Assembly: GCA_016763895.1 (NCBI GenBank)
Contig: JAESSV010000218.1
Span: 1 to 6,792 of the forward strand
Reading direction: 5' to 3'
From: Magnetovibrio sp.
GTDB taxonomy: Bacteria; Pseudomonadota; Alphaproteobacteria; Rhodospirillales; Magnetovibrionaceae
DNA: 6,792 nt
Under the pieces are notes generated by a model. It saw nothing but the letters and a program-made list of their open reading frames with translations, was not told the DNA's origin and did not search any database. The position numbers and the translations under genes are program-made. Shown in pieces: positions 1 through 6,285 of this stretch (the stretch's first letter is position 1; every line of letters starts with the position of its first letter).

Positions 1-426
1 GTCCTTGGCGATGGGGTTGGTGACGACGGCGCTGGCAAGCCCTTGGCGCGTGAAATCAACAGCGGCTTCAATGGACCCTATAATTTGACCCGCATTTTCT
101 GTATTTGGCTGGCCCAAGATTGCAGGGGTGTTTAAAGGCCTGTGCAGGACCGGCAGGGCTTTGTCAAAAACGCCAGCGGCTTGTTGTGGAGATTGAATGA
201 TTTGAAGGGGAACCGGCAAGCCAAGACTTTGCGCCGTGGCGGTGATGTGATCGGCATCCGATAGGGTGAAAAAAGGTGTGGTGGTGCTTGAACGGTTTAA
301 CCAGGCCTTCAAAGTGATCTCGGTGCCGATACCAGCGGGGTCGCCCATTGTCAGCGCAAGCGGAGGAATTTGTGTCAGCGCAAGCGGAGGAATTTGTGTC
401 AGCGCAAGCGGAGGAATTTGTGTCAT
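1..426 (-). CDS. pdxA: PdxA, 4-hydroxythreonine-4-phosphate dehydrogenase, N-terminal part (cut by window edge)
   Basis: PdxA is the cytoplasmic NAD-dependent enzyme that oxidises 4-phosphohydroxy-L-threonine in the DXP-dependent route to pyridoxal 5'-phosphate. Translating minus from the ATG at 426-424 gives 142 residues with no stop. After an N-terminal repeat, residues 26-33 read MGDPAGIG, the hallmark N-terminal motif of the family, followed by TEITLKAW. The last residues, AVVTNPIAKD, match the region that reads ALITGPVHKG in the E. coli enzyme. The metal-binding histidines and the rest (family length about 330) lie outside the window. The start is supported by a 4-base ATGA overlap with the surA stop, which implies translational coupling; upstream there is only a weak GGA, 10 nt away. 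Oddity: TQIPPLAL occurs three times before TMGDPAGIG, so about 25 residues precede the motif where roughly 5 to 10 are usual. Identity is strong from motif and operon position; any effect of the extension is unknown. Confidence 0.93.
   Translation of the reverse strand, partial: MTQIPPLALTQIPPLALTQIPPLALTMGDPAGIGTEITLKAWLNRSSTTTPFFTLSDADHITATAQSLGLPVPLQIIQSPQQAAGVFDKALPVLHRPLNTPAILGQPNTENAGQIIGSIEAAVDFTRQGLASAVVTNPIAKD
349..420 (-). repeat. Three perfect 24-bp tandem repeats in the 5' end of pdxA
   Basis: Units at 349-372, 373-396 and 397-420 are identical over 24 bases. The flanking TGTCA at 421-425 repeats the first bases of the unit once more. On the minus strand each unit encodes TQIPPLAL in the pdxA frame, so 24 being a multiple of three leaves the gene open. 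A single copy would give M-TQIPPLAL-TMGDPAGIG, a normal PdxA N-terminus, so two copies look like added material. Perfect identity, including third codon positions, suggests recent slipped-strand expansion. There are no spacers, so this is not a CRISPR array. On the plus strand each unit carries GGAGG, five bases, then GTG; on the minus strand it carries CCTCC. Confidence 0.97.
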
Positions 427-1724
427 TGGCGGATGTCCAAAAAGGCATTGCGGCGCAAGTTGTGGAGACGCCGCCGCGCTGCGGCTTCCATACGGCGGAC
501 CTTGATTTTTTCTTCGATTTTTTGACGCACATCATCCATGTTAACGGCCTCGTCTGTACGCTTGCAGACCATCATAACAGCCAAACCACCGCCGGTGACC
601 ATGGGAACGCTGGGGTGTCCAACGGCTATGGGGCCCAATATTTTTTGCATGTTGGGCGGCAAGCTAGACAAACGGATGTCTCCCATGGAACCACTTAAAG
701 GAGATGCCTTAAATGGATATCCAGCCTGGCTGCTGATACGCTCAAGTTGGGGACAGGTGGTGGCATTACGGGTGATCGAGATCAGTTTTTGGGCCGTGGC
801 TTTGACCGTTGGGGTATCTTTCATGTCAGGCACCGAAACGTGAAGCTGTGACATTTTCAAAAAGGAATTCCCAGAGGAAAGCCCTGGGCTGTTGCGGACT
901 TTTCTCAGCAAAATCAGATAATAGCCGCCAATGGACCGTATGGGGAGAGAGACTTGCCCGGGCCTTAAACGTTGCACCGTCGATCTGAGTTCTTCGGTTA
1001 AGTGGTTGTATTGAACCCACCCCATATCCCCACCTTGCTTTGCCGATGGTGCGCGGGAAAAGTTTGTGGCTAAATCGCGAAAAGAAGCTCCACGCTGCAT
1101 TTCCTGGAGCAACCGTTGGCTCAACAAGCGAATCTCTTGGTCTTGGGATGGCTTTCCCACAGGAATGAATATTTCGGCAAGCAGGTATTCAGGCTTACCA
1201 GCATTGACTTGAATACGTTTAATTTCATCCACGATTTCTTCTTCGCTGATGACAATGGTTTTTGACAGATCACGCATGGTAAAGATTTGCCAGGCGATGC
1301 TTGTTTCAATTTGTGAGGTTAAGGACAAAATTGGAACACCCGAATTGGTCAACATCGCCGTGAACTGAACCACACTCATTTTGTTTTGAGCGGCAATGGA
1401 TTTTAAGCGATTTGAGATGTCTTCTGGTAATATGCTAATGCCGGCGCGGGTCGCTTCTTGCATCATCAGTTTTTCATCGATGAGGCTGCGCAAAATTTGC
1501 GGCTTGATGCGGGCGCGATTTTCCCGGGTTGTTTTCATGCCACTGGAATTGAGGATCATGGACATACGGCCTTCAAGATCCAAGACCGAAATAACATCAT
1601 CATTCACCACGGCCGCGATCCCAAGCCCCGACTTTTGCGCCAGCGCGGGCGACGTCACCGCAAAGACAAATAACACGGCAACAAAGCTGTAATAAAAAGC
1701 GACGAACGGTTTTTTTGTTTTCAT
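423..1724 (-). CDS. surA: SurA-type periplasmic chaperone / peptidyl-prolyl isomerase
   Basis: SurA binds unfolded outer-membrane proteins in the periplasm and hands them to the BAM complex; LptD is a known client in E. coli. The 433-residue product is close to the 428 of E. coli SurA. Residues 1-29 form a Sec signal peptide with a hydrophobic core at about 7-27 and a likely signal peptidase I cut after SPALA. Residues 35-165 are the SurA N-terminal chaperone region, beginning with AAVVNDDVISVLDLEGR. A parvulin domain spans about 178-275, with FRDLATNFS at 215-223 and GGDMGW at 231-236. Residues 290-390 look like a second, strongly diverged parvulin-like repeat (GDIRLSSLPPNM, then MMVCKR), so isomerase activity there is doubtful. 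The C-terminus is a basic helix rich in Arg. The gene starts 45 bp after lptD, with AAGGA at 1743-1739 as the ribosome site, and its TGA overlaps the pdxA ATG. Naming it SurA rather than another parvulin chaperone rests on domain order plus operon context. Confidence 0.92.
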   Translation of the reverse strand: MKTKKPFVAFYYSFVAVLFVFAVTSPALAQKSGLGIAAVVNDDVISVLDLEGRMSMILNSSGMKTTRENRARIKPQILRSLIDEKLMMQEATRAGISILPEDISNRLKSIAAQNKMSVVQFTAMLTNSGVPILSLTSQIETSIAWQIFTMRDLSKTIVISEEEIVDEIKRIQVNAGKPEYLLAEIFIPVGKPSQDQEIRLLSQRLLQEMQRGASFRDLATNFSRAPSAKQGGDMGWVQYNHLTEELRSTVQRLRPGQVSLPIRSIGGYYLILLRKVRNSPGLSSGNSFLKMSQLHVSVPDMKDTPTVKATAQKLISITRNATTCPQLERISSQAGYPFKASPLSGSMGDIRLSSLPPNMQKILGPIAVGHPSVPMVTGGGLAVMMVCKRTDEAVNMDDVRQKIEEKIKVRRMEAAARRRLHNLRRNAFLDIRQ

Positions 1725-1738
1725 AACGGGGGGATCAG

Positions 1739-1743
1739 TCCTT
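1739..1743 (-). promoter_or_regulatory. Shine-Dalgarno site of surA with long spacer
   Basis: On the minus strand AAGGA (1743-1739) is the only purine-rich site in the 45-bp lptD-surA gap. The ATG at 1724 follows 14 bases later, longer than the usual 5 to 10. The spacer contains a run of six C (1733-1728). No alternative start nearer the site was seen, and the ATG at 1724 is followed at once by a normal signal peptide, so the start is kept. Confidence 0.5.
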
Positions 1744-1769
1744 ATTGATAGAAATATAATCGTTGGTTT

Positions 1770-3950
1770 TTAGTTTACAGAAACGTCGGATGTCACTTCG
1801 CCCAGGGTCTTGAAGACCACTCGGAACATGATGGAATCGTTCGGTTGGACCTCGCGATCTTGGTAAAATGTACGGCCAATTGTGGTTTCAAATGTGAGGC
1901 ATTCGTTATCATAAGTGAAACTTAAGTTAGAGGATCTTTGCCCACCTGTTTGGGTCAAGTCGCGAACCCCTGAAAAACGTCCCGACCAATCATTTGTCAG
2001 CTTTGCCCCAACGTAGTAGCTCAATTCTTTGCGTCCTGCAAACTCACTGCCTTGTTGGGTGTCAAAAAAGACATGGTTAGCTCCATAGTTGAGCCACCCA
2101 GACGTCCCGGAAACAGCAATTTCATTGCGGCGAAAAGCCCACGTATCCTTATCAAGGCGGGTTCGGTACAACAAATTGAAATTCTCACTCGGAGAAACTT
2201 GAATTTTCCCCACATAGTCTGAGAAATTATTTTCCAAGCCGGAACCAACTTTGAACGTGTCATCTTTTTTCATACGGTAGCTTTGCCCCAACATTATGGA
2301 AGACGTGCCACCGTTGTCGCCGGTGACGGACCATTTTAATCCATAGTTCGTTCTGGGGCCGCTTTCGACCCGGTCATAACCGGTAAAACGGTTGGTGCTA
2401 AAAAGATTGGCATCGTTAAAGTCAAAGTCTTGGCTGTCTTCGTTCGCCATTTTATAGCTGTTGCCGCCAAAGGGGCTAACGATCACTTGAGCCATGGGCT
2501 CAAGGACTTCTGTCACGGAACCAGAGCGCCGGGCAAGGGGCCATTTCCAGTCGATTGAGACCTGAGGCGTAAGCCGCAATGCCGCTCCGTTATAAGTCCC
2601 GCCACGAGAATCCGGCGCGGGTTGGTTTGCGGCATGGAAAAAATCAACGCCCAAGGATGCACTGAGTTTGTATATATCGCCCTTGGGAGCCGTGTAAGAA
2701 AGATTCCAGCCGGGTTTAACGCTGATGCGCTTGGAACTCACGCCTTGGTCCCGTGTGAGCATCGCCACATTGACATCAATGGTTTTATAAGCGCCAAATC
2801 TGTCCGGGTCCGTTTGATGTTTGAAATCAATCACGGGTAAAATAACCGGCGTGGTTTTTGAATTATCAGCCCGGCGAAGGCCTTGGAAGGACATCGCTGA
2901 AAGAGACGTGAAGGTGTTATCTTGAAGACCTTCTAAAAAGACTTTGCTGGTCAATGTGTCTTCATTGCCAAAACCATAGCGGCGCATATAGGTGTCCGAT
3001 ATGGTCCGGTTAAGGTTTGCGCCCCAGCGCCATTTGTTGTTGATGTCAAAACTGGCAGTGGCCTTGATATGGCCCAAAATATCTTGATTTGAATCGTAGG
3101 CCAGGCTGGCTTCGGTTTGCAGCTCTCCCTTGGTGAAACGTCCCCGGTACTGGCCCGCAACGGCGCCGATTTCATCCGTGGTAATGATCGGCGTCAATGT
3201 GACGTCGGATTGATCGTCGAGAACGTAAAAATAAGGGGTCTGGACCGTAAAGCCCAAAGTTGACGAGCCTCCTGCGCGCGGAGCCAAAAAGCCAGATTTC
3301 CGCTTTACAGTTGGGTCAGGGTGGCTGAGATACGGCATGTAAAGCACAGGAATACCCGCAATTTCAAGCCAGGAATCTTGGTATGTGACGGTTTTCGTTT
3401 TGCGGTCATGGACCACTTTTACGGATTTTATTTGCCACAACGGAGCGTGATTTGAACCCGCTTGACACGGGTTGCACCTGGTGTAAACGACCCGGTCCAT
3501 GGTCATCACTTCATCGTTGACCAGTTTGCCTCTTTGGGCGGCAATGCGGGATTTATCGGCCAATACGGCCCGCATATTGTCGATCACGCCATTTTTCAAA
3601 TCGCCCGTGACTTCCATAGTGTCGGCGAAAATCACATCTCCGTTTGTCCGCAGCAAGGTAATGTTGCCGCTGGCGCGGATGAGGTCCCTGGTTTGATCGT
3701 AACTGATAAGGTCGGCGATTAATGTTCGGCCCGATTGATTGATTTCGACATGACCGCGCGCGGTGATAATGCCCAATTCGTTGTCATGGGTCATAGAATC
3801 CGCTGAAAAAGCCGCAGGGGGGGAATCCGCTGAAAAAGCAGCAGGGGGTGTTTCCGCTGGTGCATTTGCCGTTTGCGCAAACGCAACTGCACCACTCAAA
3901 TTTAGGGTGGCGGCAAACAAAAGTGCTAAAAGGATGCGTTTACAAGTCAT
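1770..3950 (-). CDS. lptD: LptD (OstA/Imp), outer-membrane LPS-assembly barrel
   Basis: LptD, with the lipoprotein LptE, forms the outer-membrane translocon that places lipopolysaccharide in the outer leaflet. The product has 726 residues (784 in E. coli). Residues 1-25 are a signal peptide ending AVAFA. Residues 46-150 are the periplasmic LptA-like beta-jellyroll (ADSMTHDNELGIITARGHVEI, then GNITLLRTNGDVIFAD), which continues the LPS bridge. From about residue 200 (IPVLYMPYLSHPDP, then KRKSGFLAPRAGGS) to the end, beta-strands of alternating polar and aromatic residues form the C-terminal barrel. Cysteines outside the signal peptide are C159 and C162 (RCNPC) and C684 (NECL); in E. coli, disulfides between N- and C-terminal domains are needed for function, and these are the candidate residues here. 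The gene begins 7 bp after lptG. The start is set by the signal peptide, with AGAGGA 14 bases upstream inside lptG. Oddity: PPAAFSADS is duplicated at residues 35-43 and 44-52, and a G7/C7 run lies in that repeat. Confidence 0.96.
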   Translation of the reverse strand: MTCKRILLALLFAATLNLSGAVAFAQTANAPAETPPAAFSADSPPAAFSADSMTHDNELGIITARGHVEINQSGRTLIADLISYDQTRDLIRASGNITLLRTNGDVIFADTMEVTGDLKNGVIDNMRAVLADKSRIAAQRGKLVNDEVMTMDRVVYTRCNPCQAGSNHAPLWQIKSVKVVHDRKTKTVTYQDSWLEIAGIPVLYMPYLSHPDPTVKRKSGFLAPRAGGSSTLGFTVQTPYFYVLDDQSDVTLTPIITTDEIGAVAGQYRGRFTKGELQTEASLAYDSNQDILGHIKATASFDINNKWRWGANLNRTISDTYMRRYGFGNEDTLTSKVFLEGLQDNTFTSLSAMSFQGLRRADNSKTTPVILPVIDFKHQTDPDRFGAYKTIDVNVAMLTRDQGVSSKRISVKPGWNLSYTAPKGDIYKLSASLGVDFFHAANQPAPDSRGGTYNGAALRLTPQVSIDWKWPLARRSGSVTEVLEPMAQVIVSPFGGNSYKMANEDSQDFDFNDANLFSTNRFTGYDRVESGPRTNYGLKWSVTGDNGGTSSIMLGQSYRMKKDDTFKVGSGLENNFSDYVGKIQVSPSENFNLLYRTRLDKDTWAFRRNEIAVSGTSGWLNYGANHVFFDTQQGSEFAGRKELSYYVGAKLTNDWSGRFSGVRDLTQTGGQRSSNLSFTYDNECLTFETTIGRTFYQDREVQPNDSIMFRVVFKTLGEVTSDVSVN
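3796..3849 (-). repeat. Two 27-bp tandem repeats in the 5' part of lptD
   Basis: Units 3796-3822 and 3823-3849 match at 25 of 27 bases; the differences are an internal C/A and the final G/T. On the minus strand they encode PPAAFSADS twice (LptD residues 35-52), between the signal peptide and the LptA-like domain. Frame is kept because 27 is a multiple of three. The second unit in reading direction joins directly to MTHDNELG, where the domain's first strand normally starts. The stretch from 3850 on shares TCCGCTG at the same offset, perhaps the remains of an older third copy, though this is weak. A run of seven G (3817-3823) spans the unit boundary. Confidence 0.95.
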
Positions 3951-3957
3951 AAATCGT

Positions 3958-5058
3958 TTAGCCGTCCTCTAGGTGCAGCAACATTGCCAGCCCCAACATA
4001 AGCGCGATCACTGATGGGGACCATGCCGCAAGGGTAACAGGGATGCTTTCCGATAAACCAAGTGCGTAAACCACATCGGAAAAAAAATAAAGCATAAACC
4101 CAGTCAATACGCCGCTGGCGATGACAAAGGTTGTGGCCCCACGTCTAGCATGACGCAAGGTAAATGTCGCGGCGATTAATACCATAGCGCACATCAACAG
4201 CGGTGAAGCCAACAGGGAATGAAATTGCAAGCGGTGGCGAATGGCCGAGAATCCGGCTTCGTCCAAGGTTTGGATAAATTCCGGGAGCTCCCAAAAGGAC
4301 ATGGTGGCCGGAGACGCAAAGTTGTCTTGAATGCGGGCCAGGGTCAGATCTGTTTCCAACCAGTATTCGTCTTTGTGAATGGGCGGAGATTCCGGCGAAT
4401 TAATCCACGCATTTTCCATCAACCAATAGCCATCGCCCAAAACGGCTCGTTCGGCATCAATGCGCCCCATAAAGGTGTCTTGGCCTTGGTATAAAAACGT
4501 GATGGTGTTGAGCAGTTCAACCTGATCACCTTGTTGAATGATATTTTTCGCATGGACCACCGCATGCCCTTCGGACGTTCCTTGACGCAGCCAAAGCCCC
4601 GTTTTTGAAAGGGCTAAAATGCTTTTTTGACCCTTCAGGTACGTGCCTTCCATGGTTTGAAAACGTGCTAGGGTGGTCGAAGACAAGGGGTTAAAAACCG
4701 TCACCTTGAAAACACCCAAAGCAAAGGCAAGCAGCAACACCGGCAATAAAAATTGCCATACGGAAATTCCAGCGGCGCGGGTGACGGCCAATTCATGGCT
4801 TCGAGTCAAGCGCCAAAAAGAGGTCATGCTGCCAAACAGCACCGCAAAAGGAAACAGCAATTGCCCCATGTGCGGAAGTTTTAAAAGCCCCATTTGAATA
4901 ACGATGGACATGGTCACGTCTGGTTTCGAAGCGGCTCTGCGGATCAGCTCAATAACGTCTAACAAAAACACCAGGGCCAAAAGGCCAAAGAAAAAGGCCA
5001 AAAAGCTGAGCAAAAACCCACGACCAATATAGCTTGAAAGGGTGCCGGAAAGTTTCAT
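3958..5058 (-). CDS. lptG: LptG, inner-membrane permease subunit of the LPS export transporter LptB2FG
   Basis: LptG pairs with LptF to form the membrane part of the ABC transporter that extracts LPS from the inner membrane, powered by cytoplasmic LptB. The product has 366 residues, near the 360 of E. coli LptG. Hydrophobic segments lie at about 13-36, 51-80 and 98-122, followed by a periplasmic beta-jellyroll at about 130-265 and three more segments at about 279-300, 308-331 and 338-362. This is the standard six-helix plan of the LptF/LptG family. The HELAVTRAAGIS motif (88-99), after the second membrane segment, is the conserved cytoplasmic coupling helix that contacts LptB. SFWELPEFI (254-262) and the stretch HRLQFHSLLASPLL (275-288) favour LptG over LptF. 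The start ATG overlaps the lptF TGA as ATGA (5058-5055), suggesting coupled synthesis of the partners. lptB is not in the window. Confidence 0.95.
   Translation of the reverse strand: MKLSGTLSSYIGRGFLLSFLAFFFGLLALVFLLDVIELIRRAASKPDVTMSIVIQMGLLKLPHMGQLLFPFAVLFGSMTSFWRLTRSHELAVTRAAGISVWQFLLPVLLLAFALGVFKVTVFNPLSSTTLARFQTMEGTYLKGQKSILALSKTGLWLRQGTSEGHAVVHAKNIIQQGDQVELLNTITFLYQGQDTFMGRIDAERAVLGDGYWLMENAWINSPESPPIHKDEYWLETDLTLARIQDNFASPATMSFWELPEFIQTLDEAGFSAIRHRLQFHSLLASPLLMCAMVLIAATFTLRHARRGATTFVIASGVLTGFMLYFFSDVVYALGLSESIPVTLAAWSPSVIALMLGLAMLLHLEDG
3965..3970 (-). promoter_or_regulatory. Probable Shine-Dalgarno site of lptD inside lptG
   Basis: AGAGGA (3970-3965, minus strand) lies within the last codons of lptG. 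It precedes the lptD ATG at 3950 by 14 bases, again a longer spacer than usual. It is the best purine-rich match upstream of a start that is fixed by a clear signal peptide. With only 7 bp between the genes, ribosomes ending lptG may also restart at lptD. Confidence 0.45.
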
Positions 5059-6188
5059 GCTTCTGCCCCCAAATTTGCGGGCGGCGTCTTGCTGGGCTTT
5101 TTATGAAAGAGTTGGGGCATCAAAAGTGCTGCGCCCCCCAATATAACCGGCATCGCCGTGATGGCGTAGATCATGGGAATCAACGCTTCATTTTTTGCCG
5201 CCATGTTGAGGGCCATCAACAACGACGCTTGATAAGCACCGGCAAGAATAACGGCGGTGAAAATGCGGCGTCCCTCACCCCGTCGGGTAAAGCTTCCGGA
5301 GGTCAGCACACTTAAGGCAATCAAGACAAAGCCCAAGGCTGACCAAGGCAAGGCCAGGCGGCGGTGAATTTCCACATGAAATTTACCGACATTTGTTTTG
5401 TCTAAGCCTGCGGTGTCCAGGTTATAAAGGGCTTCCATGGACCGTTCGCGGGCCTCTTTGTGGCGGGTTTCCCCAACTTGGGACGGCGGAGCCAATTCAA
5501 AGACATAACGGTCAAAGTACAAAATCGACAACTGTTTGGTTTTTTTGTTAAAGTTTTGCCGAGATCCGTTGAACATGACCACCTTGGCGCCGTCCTTGCT
5601 TTGCACCATGGCGCCGTGTTCGCTCATCAAGGTGACCGAATGAGCACTGTCGCGGGCATCATGCGCCAATATGCCCAACAAGCGTCCATCGTCGGTGCGT
5701 TCACGGACATAAACCGTAATGCCTGCGCCGGCGGTGTTGAATGTGCCTTCTTTGAGCAAAACGTGAGAAAAACTATACCGAATGTCCCACTGCATTTCGC
5801 GAAATTGAGTATAAGACGTGGGCACCAAATAGGTTGACAACCCATAGCCCATGGCAATGACCAGAACCGCTAACATGATTGCCGGTTTGGCAATATTAAA
5901 CTGGCTCAACCCCGCCGCGCGCATGACCACAAGCTCTCTGTCCATAATCATACGGTGGTAGGTGAATGTTGTGATGGCAAATAAGCTGACGGGTAAAATG
6001 ACGGTGAGGAAGTTGGGCATCATCAGCCCCGTCAAATAGACAAACATGCCTGCGGACAATCCCCGGTTGACGATCATGTCGATAAAACGCAAAGATTGGC
6101 TCAACCATACCACACAGGTCAGAGATGCCGTGACCAGCATTAACCCCGTGAATAACTGCCAGAAAACGTAGCGGGTTAGCGCCTTCAT
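5055..6188 (-). CDS. lptF: LptF, inner-membrane permease subunit of the LPS export transporter LptB2FG
   Basis: LptF is the partner of LptG in the LptB2FG transporter. The product has 377 residues (366 in E. coli). Membrane segments lie at about 11-31, 47-77 and 101-122, with a periplasmic beta-jellyroll at about 125-262 and C-terminal segments at about 278-296, 309-331 and 337-358. DRELVVMRAAGLS (83-95) is the coupling helix for LptB. KFHVEIHRRLALPWSALGF (269-287) at the start of the fourth membrane helix is typical of LptF. The cytoplasmic tail is short, basic and Pro-rich (HKKPSKTPP). The ATG at 6188 is preceded by AGGA 11 bases upstream (6203-6200). This is the first gene of the Lpt cluster, so a promoter for the operon would be expected in the 97 bp before it or inside the oxidoreductase gene. 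Its stop overlaps the lptG start by ATGA. Confidence 0.94.
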   Translation of the reverse strand: MKALTRYVFWQLFTGLMLVTASLTCVVWLSQSLRFIDMIVNRGLSAGMFVYLTGLMMPNFLTVILPVSLFAITTFTYHRMIMDRELVVMRAAGLSQFNIAKPAIMLAVLVIAMGYGLSTYLVPTSYTQFREMQWDIRYSFSHVLLKEGTFNTAGAGITVYVRERTDDGRLLGILAHDARDSAHSVTLMSEHGAMVQSKDGAKVVMFNGSRQNFNKKTKQLSILYFDRYVFELAPPSQVGETRHKEARERSMEALYNLDTAGLDKTNVGKFHVEIHRRLALPWSALGFVLIALSVLTSGSFTRRGEGRRIFTAVILAGAYQASLLMALNMAAKNEALIPMIYAITAMPVILGGAALLMPQLFHKKPSKTPPANLGAEA

Positions 6189-6285
6189 TTCGTCTTCAAT
6201 CCTGTTGCCTCGAAAAGAAGCCGTAAAATGTGCGAAAAATGAACAAAAATCAAGGAAAACAAGCTTTTATTATCGTTTTTTAAGG
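6189..6285 (-). other. AT-rich intergenic gap before lptF; possible promoter region, not resolved
   Basis: These 97 bp separate the oxidoreductase stop from the lptF start. The upstream half (6285-6241) is mostly A and T in short runs on both strands. Minus-strand hexamers GATAAT (near 6273) and TTGATT (near 6252) resemble -10 and -35 boxes, but neither has a good partner at 16 to 18 bp. I see no GC-rich hairpin followed by a T-run, so a Rho-independent terminator for the upstream gene is not supported. Read-through into the Lpt genes is possible. Confidence 0.3.

Noticed and set aside
349..420. Possible CRISPR array or short regulatory iteron cluster
   Set aside because: The 24-bp units abut with no spacers and encode PdxA in frame; no cas genes or origin-type context.
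164..535. Minus-strand ORF of 123 codons overlapping the pdxA start
   Set aside because: It is in a different frame from pdxA, is basic and low in complexity, and contains the repeats only as an alternative reading (DTNSSACA). The pdxA frame carries MGDPAGIG and is clearly the real one.
348..698. Plus-strand ORF of 116 codons starting with VSAQAEEF-type repeats
   Set aside because: Antisense to surA and pdxA with no recognisable family or promoter. It stays open because the repeat unit is a multiple of three. Kept only as a low-interest finding because of the GGAGG-GTG modules.
1755..1760. Perfect TATAAT on the plus strand in the lptD-surA gap, as an antisense promoter
   Set aside because: No -35-like hexamer at 16-18 bp upstream (the region there is the G-run), and the gap is AT-rich, so a chance match is likely.
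6241..6285. Terminator or hairpin after the oxidoreductase gene (AAAA...AAGCTT...TTTT)
   Set aside because: Only short A/T pairing around AAGCTT with no GC-rich stem and no clean T-run on the transcribed side.
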